Assembly (NCBI GenBank): GCA_944739405.2
Contig: OX123183.2
Coordinates: forward strand, 97,726,729-97,790,728
Origin: Euclidia mi
Lineage: Eukaryota > Arthropoda > Insecta > Lepidoptera > Erebidae
Direction: 5' to 3'
Length of the DNA: 64,000 nucleotides
Both the position numbers and the translations under genes were made by a program. This document shows positions 59,956 to 64,000 of this stretch, one piece after another. A model generated the notes under the pieces. The model saw only the letters and a program-made list of their open reading frames with translations. It searched no databases and was not told the DNA's origin. Numbering within the stretch: the stretch's first letter is position 1; each line of letters opens with the position of its first letter.

Positions 59956-60765
59956 ATAATAAACCTCCCTCAAGAATCACACTACATATTGGTGAAAACT
60001 GTGACGAAAATCCGTTCGGTAGCGTTTGAGTTTATTGCAGTCATACAGACAGATCTACGCAACGGGAACTGCATTTTATAACGTGTATAGAAAATAGAAT
60101 AGTCTTAGCCCGCGGCTTTGCTTGAGTACAAGTAATCAACTCAGCTTAACAAGTCAACAAAAATACTGGTAATTTGTAAGTAACTAGTAGGTTATCTTTA
60201 AAATATAATTCCATTAACACCAGTTACGTAGCCGGTAAGCTTAGAAATTAATAGTCACTCAGTGAGAAACGAGATATACGATATCGAGTTTCAAATTCAA
60301 GGATTAGCTTATATCTTTGCTTTTATCTTCACTTTCCCAATACATTTTAATATCGACGCTAGTTCTTAAGTGTTGGGATTGGTAAACATTAGAACATTTG
60401 AAAATTAAACCGCTTAATATTTTGATTATAGAATTTTAGGTACACTATCATTACTTACGTAATTGCTTTTTCTTCTTTTACAGCTGTTTTTAATTTAAGG
60501 AAATGAGTTTTGAGCCCATATTTGTAATCAATTATATATAGATAGGCCAGATCAATACCGGCTGATCAAATTGTAAGTTTGCGTAATATAGCAGTATGTA
60601 TTGATCCTATTAGAAAATAAATTCAAAATTCATCACTCTGTTTTACATAAGCACGTGCCATGATTTTAAAACATTTTTGAAACATTGGTTACAAGGTAAC
60701 TAATGTTTCACAGGTCGACAGTCGTTATAGGGCGTCAGTGACTCTAAAATAAACTGACACTAGTC
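59956..60765. other. non-coding DNA with repeat scraps
   Basis: GAAAATCCGTTCGGTAGCGTTTGAG...CATACAGACAGATC (60004-60055) is a scrap of a Helitron/LINE-like family. The rest is A+T-rich and unassigned. Confidence 0.4.
60678..60710. repeat. small hairpin
   Basis: TGAAACATTGGTTAC (60678-60692) pairs with GTAACTAATGTTTCA (60696-60710) over 15 positions with a single G-U pair and a 3 nt loop. It is too short for a typical precursor microRNA. Confidence 0.8.
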
Positions 60766-60769
60766 TAAG

Positions 60770-60915
60770 CCATGGAATACAGCTATCCCTTCGGGTTGCG
60801 GAGGTCAGACAGGCTGTTGCTACGTGGAAAAGCTAATATTCAGCCAAATCCGGTTAGACTAGAAAGCGGACCCTAGGTTGAGACTGGGATAACGCCAGGA
60901 GGATGATGAGAATGA
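60770..60915 (+). mobile_element. retroposon 3' end (GGGATAACGCCAGGAGGATGATGA type)
   Basis: CTATCCCTTCGGGTTGCGGAGG, GTTGCTACGTGGAAAAGC, AGCCAAATCCGGTTAGACTAG, AAAGCGGACCC and GACTGGGATAACGCCAGGAGG followed by ATGATGAGAATG form a known lepidopteran LINE terminus. Fragments of it also occur at 38571 and 32025. The 2 kb DNA transposon begins 15 bp further on. Confidence 0.65.
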
Positions 60916-60925
60916 CTTCGCTCAA

Positions 60926-60930
60926 AAATA
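60926..60930 (+). repeat. target-site duplication AAATA (left)
   Basis: AAATA directly precedes the left inverted end and recurs at 62945-62949. Confidence 0.7.
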
Positions 60931-61089
60931 GGGTGCGAGCCCATACGGCCCTCAAGATTCGCCCCGTTTTAGGAATTTGTGCCCATACGCCCCGTGAAAT
61001 AACACTGGGGCCCATTTTCCCCTTACGATGCGTATGTACTTATGCTGGTCAAAGTACGGTTGGCAAAAGAACCCAAGCAACATTATTTT

Positions 61090-61290
61090 TTGTATTAAGT
61101 AATAGAGAGAGTAAAGGTGGGTTTTGTAAATAGATATTCTGTATATGTTCTAATACTGTACGGAGACTGGATCCCACAGTCAAACCGATGACACGGTTTT
61201 GTGGGACACTGCACTATTAGCATAGGAATACCTATGAACGTGTGAATGATAAATAAATAAAAAAATAAAATAAACAAAATCACAGATGTG
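61090..61290 (+). mobile_element. LINE 3' end nested in the DNA transposon
   Basis: TACTGTACGGAGACTGGATCC is followed by the stem-loop TCCCACAGTCAAACCG/CGGTTTTGTGGGA (61172-61206), then CACTGCACTATTAGC and an AATAAATAAAAAAATAAAATA tail. The stem-loop with GTGGGACACTGCACT is a typical lepidopteran LINE 3' UTR. The 5' boundary and duplication are not evident. Confidence 0.6.
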
Positions 61291-61454
61291 TTATCTTATT
61301 ACTAAAACACATCTAGGTACCTATCATCATCGCACTAATTATAGGTCCTCTTTTTATAATATTGATTCCACCTCGCAGTTATGTAACTAACTTTTCAATC
61401 ATCTATCTATCTATCCATATTTTTTATTTATTGAAATCGAATTATAACGATTGT

Positions 61455-61645
61455 TCTAAAAAGTACGAGGGTAACAGAAATAAACAGAGGTTAGGCGTTT
61501 CTAAAAAAGCTTGTTGCAAAGTTATCAATCGGTAATATGCTTTAAAAAGTACCGGGGCAATATATGTCAACAGAATAATGAAGGTGAAAAAATTAAGGTA
61601 GTCGCCTAAAAAACCTGTTTTAACGTTATCAAGCAGAAATTAGGC
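61455..61645 (+). repeat. diverged tandem duplication inside the DNA transposon
   Basis: CTAAAAAGTACGAGGGTAAC...TTAGGCGTTTCTAAAAAAGC...AAAGTTATCAATC (from 61456) recurs as TTAAAAAGTACCGGGGCAAT...AGTCGCCTAAAAAACCTG...AACGTTATCAAGC (from 61542), about 86-100 bp apart with gaps. Confidence 0.65.
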
Positions 61646-62944
61646 ACTGAAAGGCTCATATGAAATATCTTACTCAATACTAAAGTAGTAGGTACCTACA
61701 TAAAACAGATAACTTTTTATTTACAATCTTTAGCCATAATTTGAATTTACACGGCGTAGTATAAACACTATACTAACACAGAACACAATATTTCTAACCC
61801 ACTACTCAGAATTTTATAAGCAGTAAAATTATGTTTTGTCTAACCATACTATTTTATTAAAAATATCGTAGATTGCAGAGAAGGAGCAAATGGGCCCCTA
61901 AAAAAATATTAAATAATTATTGTCTTCCTTCGCCCCTTGAAAAGGGGCGTACGGGCAGGCCTTCGTCACTGGCTCAAATTCGCGCGATAAATACCTACCA
62001 TTTCGCGTATCCATATGGATACAAACGACAGAGGGCCGCCGCACGCCCGGCAGCGTGTACGCACGGCACGTTTCCCGCGCTTTCTTCTAGTAATACCGAA
62101 ACCACGAAGTTATTGTGCAGTGGATAGATGTTAAACGCACAAAACAAACGAAAACTTGTTGTTTTTTCATTGCCAAAGGAAAAACGATGATTTATGGCGT
62201 AAGTTATGAATTATGATATAAGATTTGATATAAGTGGGTACTTATAAAAAATTTCGTCTACAAATTGACACCGTTTAATTTATTTAGAGCAAAGTTAAGA
62301 AAGGAAATACTAGGTATGTAAATGTTCGTTAGTTGATACGTTTAGGGTATTCTTATTACTAGAAATAAATATAAATGTTGTTTTTATTAAGTAAAATCTA
62401 CTTAATGTCAGAATCTTATGTACGTATTTACTGTATTGTCTGGTATTGTGTCCGATAAACGGGAATAGGCAATAGGCCCCTACTACGTACGATTATTATA
62501 CTTTTTTTTATATAACATATTGCATACTTATTGGTAATTTTATTAAATATGTTAACAATATATATTCACTGATTCGTGTATACATAGGTAAGTATTAAGC
62601 AAATAAAAATATGGTTATTTCGCAACATTCGTTTTATACTACCAAAATCATCTTAAGAACAACCCTAGAGCCTTTGTTCGATGACGCGCTTGTACTTACA
62701 GTCACACAATCTGCAATTCTTTGCGTGAGTACTTAGGGTACATTTCTCTTCACTGCGAACAACGGCTATTATTATTAAGATTCTGTAGGTGATTATAGCG
62801 TAGGTATTTTCGATTTTGTATGGGAGTGATGTATCTGTTACGAAGTAACTATTTAGTAATCTGTGGTACGGGCTCTCCAAAACGGAGCGAATTTGCAACT
62901 TTTATTCACGGGGCGAATTTTAAGGGGCGTATGGACTCGCACCC

Positions 62945-62949
62945 AAATA
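62945..62949 (+). repeat. target-site duplication AAATA (right)
   Basis: AAATA directly follows the right inverted end; matches 60926-60930. Confidence 0.7.
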
Positions 62950-63410
62950 GGTAGGCATGTTTTCACTTGCTTTATCAACCAAAGCATAAGCCTTGGCTAC
63001 TCACGCATGAACCAAAAAAGTCCAAACAAAAACTTTTAATTATAAGGTAAACTAATTAAGTCAGCTGCATGTCCCCTAATTTACCCATGACAGACAAAAC
63101 AAACACGCACTTATTGTAAGTTAACCCTTAACGCGGGCGTTTACGTTTAGTTACACGACTACACGTGTTTACTCTGGCCCTTTGTGCCAGCCTAATGAAG
63201 CGAATTTATGTTCCGTCTCATTATAAGTAACAACTTAGTGCATTATACCAACTTATTTCGTCACTGATATATTAGAGAATGTGTTATTTAGATAGCGGTA
63301 CAATCAAAGTGCTTTTTGCTAGATTTCATTAATATTTACCAAAGACAATGGTCCAGCGGTTTTGGTTTAGACAATTAGTAGGTATCTCTTTTTAGGTATT
63401 TCTTTTCTGG
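62950..63410. other. non-coding DNA
   Basis: Nothing recognised; moderately G+C-richer at 63120-63195. Confidence 0.45.
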
Positions 63411-63411
63411 G

Positions 63412-63660
63412 CACGAGCCTCGTCTCACTATGAGAAGCGTAAGGCCATCGTAGTCCACACCGCTGGCCAAGTGCGGGTAGGCGTACTTCACATGTCTTTT
63501 GAGAACATTATGGAGAATTCTCTCTCATACAGGTTTCCTTATACTTTGTATCGTCAGTGAAAATTACAATTTAATACGCACTTAAAAAAGTTATTAGTGC
63601 GCGCCGTGGATTAGAACCCGTACCATGCGTAATCTGTCAGTCTCTCGCTGCTATTGCTGC
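63412..63660 (-). mobile_element. tRNA-derived SINE with GGCCAGCG-type tail, minus strand
   Basis: On the minus strand the head CAGCGAGAGACTGACAGATTAC carries a B-box-like GGGTTCTAATCC (plus 63611-63622). It is followed by GTGCGTATTAAATTG, AAGTATAAGGAAACCTGTATG, GAATTCTCCATAATGTTCTC and AAAAGACATGTGAAGTACGCC. It ends CCGCACTTGGCCAGCGGTGTGG, ACTACGATGGCCTTACGC. The same order occurs at 42170-42386. This copy is nearly full length. Confidence 0.75.
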
Positions 63661-64000
63661 CTTTATTTGCTCGAACACAACTTGTATTTTTTTTATGAAA
63701 AGCAATTAAATTTAATTAGATGAGGTAAATGCCATGGCGTGTCCGTTTAAGCACGTTTGTCATGTGCGTATTAAAAAGATAATTGTCGCTCGCTGTTAGC
63801 AGTAAAAGAGCAAGCATCTTTTACTGTTACGACATAAGGATATGCAAGTCGGAGTTCTCATGTGTTAAGAATGTACCTATGTCAACTAGCTAGTGCTGGC
63901 TCTAAGCTTGTCGTGACCCTCGTATTTCTTAGGTATAACTATAGTGCTTTTTCCTGAACTATTACTCGGCCATTTTTATCGCCAAAATAAAATAAAGAAT
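63661..64000. other. non-coding DNA with a SINE scrap
   Basis: GGCGTGTCCGTTTAAGCACG...CATGTGCGTATTAAAAAGATAATTGTCGC (63737-63792) resembles the body of the SINE at 57660; the rest is unassigned to the window end. Confidence 0.4.

Larger units (their letters stand above)
60931..62944. mobile_element. 2 kb non-autonomous DNA transposon with ~37 bp inverted ends
   Basis: The left end GGGTGCGAGCCCATACGGCC...TTCGCCCCG matches the reverse complement of the right end (...ATGGACTCGCACCC at 62931-62944) at 33 of 37 positions; AAATA duplications flank both. Inside the left end GCCCATACGCCCCGTGAA (60981-60998) repeats the end motif. TGGGGCCCATTTT (61005-61017) has its inverse AAATGGGCCCC at 61888-61898, and CGCCCCTTGAAAAGGGGCGTACGGGC at 61930-61955 again echoes the ends. 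No transposase frame remains (longest frame 84 codons). The superfamily is not clear from a 5 bp duplication and GGG...CCC ends. Confidence 0.8.

Noticed and set aside
59722..60081. 119-codon plus-strand frame
   Set aside because: It begins inside a MITE-like element and runs through its right arm into flanking repeat scraps; no motif.
60678..60710. Precursor microRNA
   Set aside because: A 15 bp stem with a 3 nt loop is too short for a Dicer-processed precursor.

Overview
The window reads as a piece of an insect nuclear genome, most likely from a moth or butterfly. It is strongly A+T-rich and has no long open reading frame. It is peppered with short, decayed mobile-element copies, many of which I recognise as families common in Lepidoptera: truncated non-LTR retrotransposon (LINE) ends, tRNA-derived SINEs, Helitron-like ends, and small inverted-repeat DNA elements. 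Family identifications rest on remembered consensus motifs and on comparing copies inside the window; no database search was run.

No complete host protein-coding gene can be supported. The longest stop-to-stop frames (up to 171 codons) lie in repeats or look like chance frames. The only credible coding remnants belong to transposons: a reverse-transcriptase C-terminus near 12.1 kb (minus strand), and five truncated copies of another LINE whose reading frame ends in a shared ...WRSVVSAYP.GK.A-stop peptide. The window is therefore intergenic or lies inside very large introns. One CpG-rich block (about 45.93-46.33 kb) is the best promoter/first-exon candidate; other G+C-richer blocks may be regulatory or exonic but are unproven.

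Layout. 0-6 kb: quiet DNA with a SINE fragment and an ~830 bp dispersed repeat (2.5-3.4 kb). 6.2-6.5 kb: a perfect hairpin with 112 bp arms. 7.8-12.3 kb: retroposon tails, a hAT-like small element and a LINE reverse-transcriptase fragment. 12.3-18.5 kb: mostly unannotated. 18.5-20.4 kb: a Helitron/retroposon-like fragment, a LINE 3' end and, starting inside that LINE's stop codon, 11 nearly identical 140 bp tandem copies. 20.4-34.5 kb: sparse, with LINE ends at 21.4 and 24.1 kb. 34.5-35.1 kb: a young 5'-truncated LINE with a perfect 14 bp target-site duplication. 36.6-36.9 kb: a full SINE with its duplication. 39-45 kb: hAT-like, SINE, LINE, MITE and foldback elements. 46-48 kb: G+C-richer single-copy DNA. 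48-52 kb: MITE-like, foldback, Helitron-like and SINE copies. 53-60 kb: many retroposon and Helitron fragments. 60.9-62.9 kb: a 2 kb non-autonomous DNA transposon with a LINE tail nested in it.

The elements interact. A SINE carries the same 3' tail as the ...SAYP.GK.A LINE, which suggests that this LINE mobilises it. The 140 bp array appears to have grown out of one such LINE tail plus flanking DNA. A small MITE abuts a SINE body, and a LINE tail sits inside a DNA transposon.
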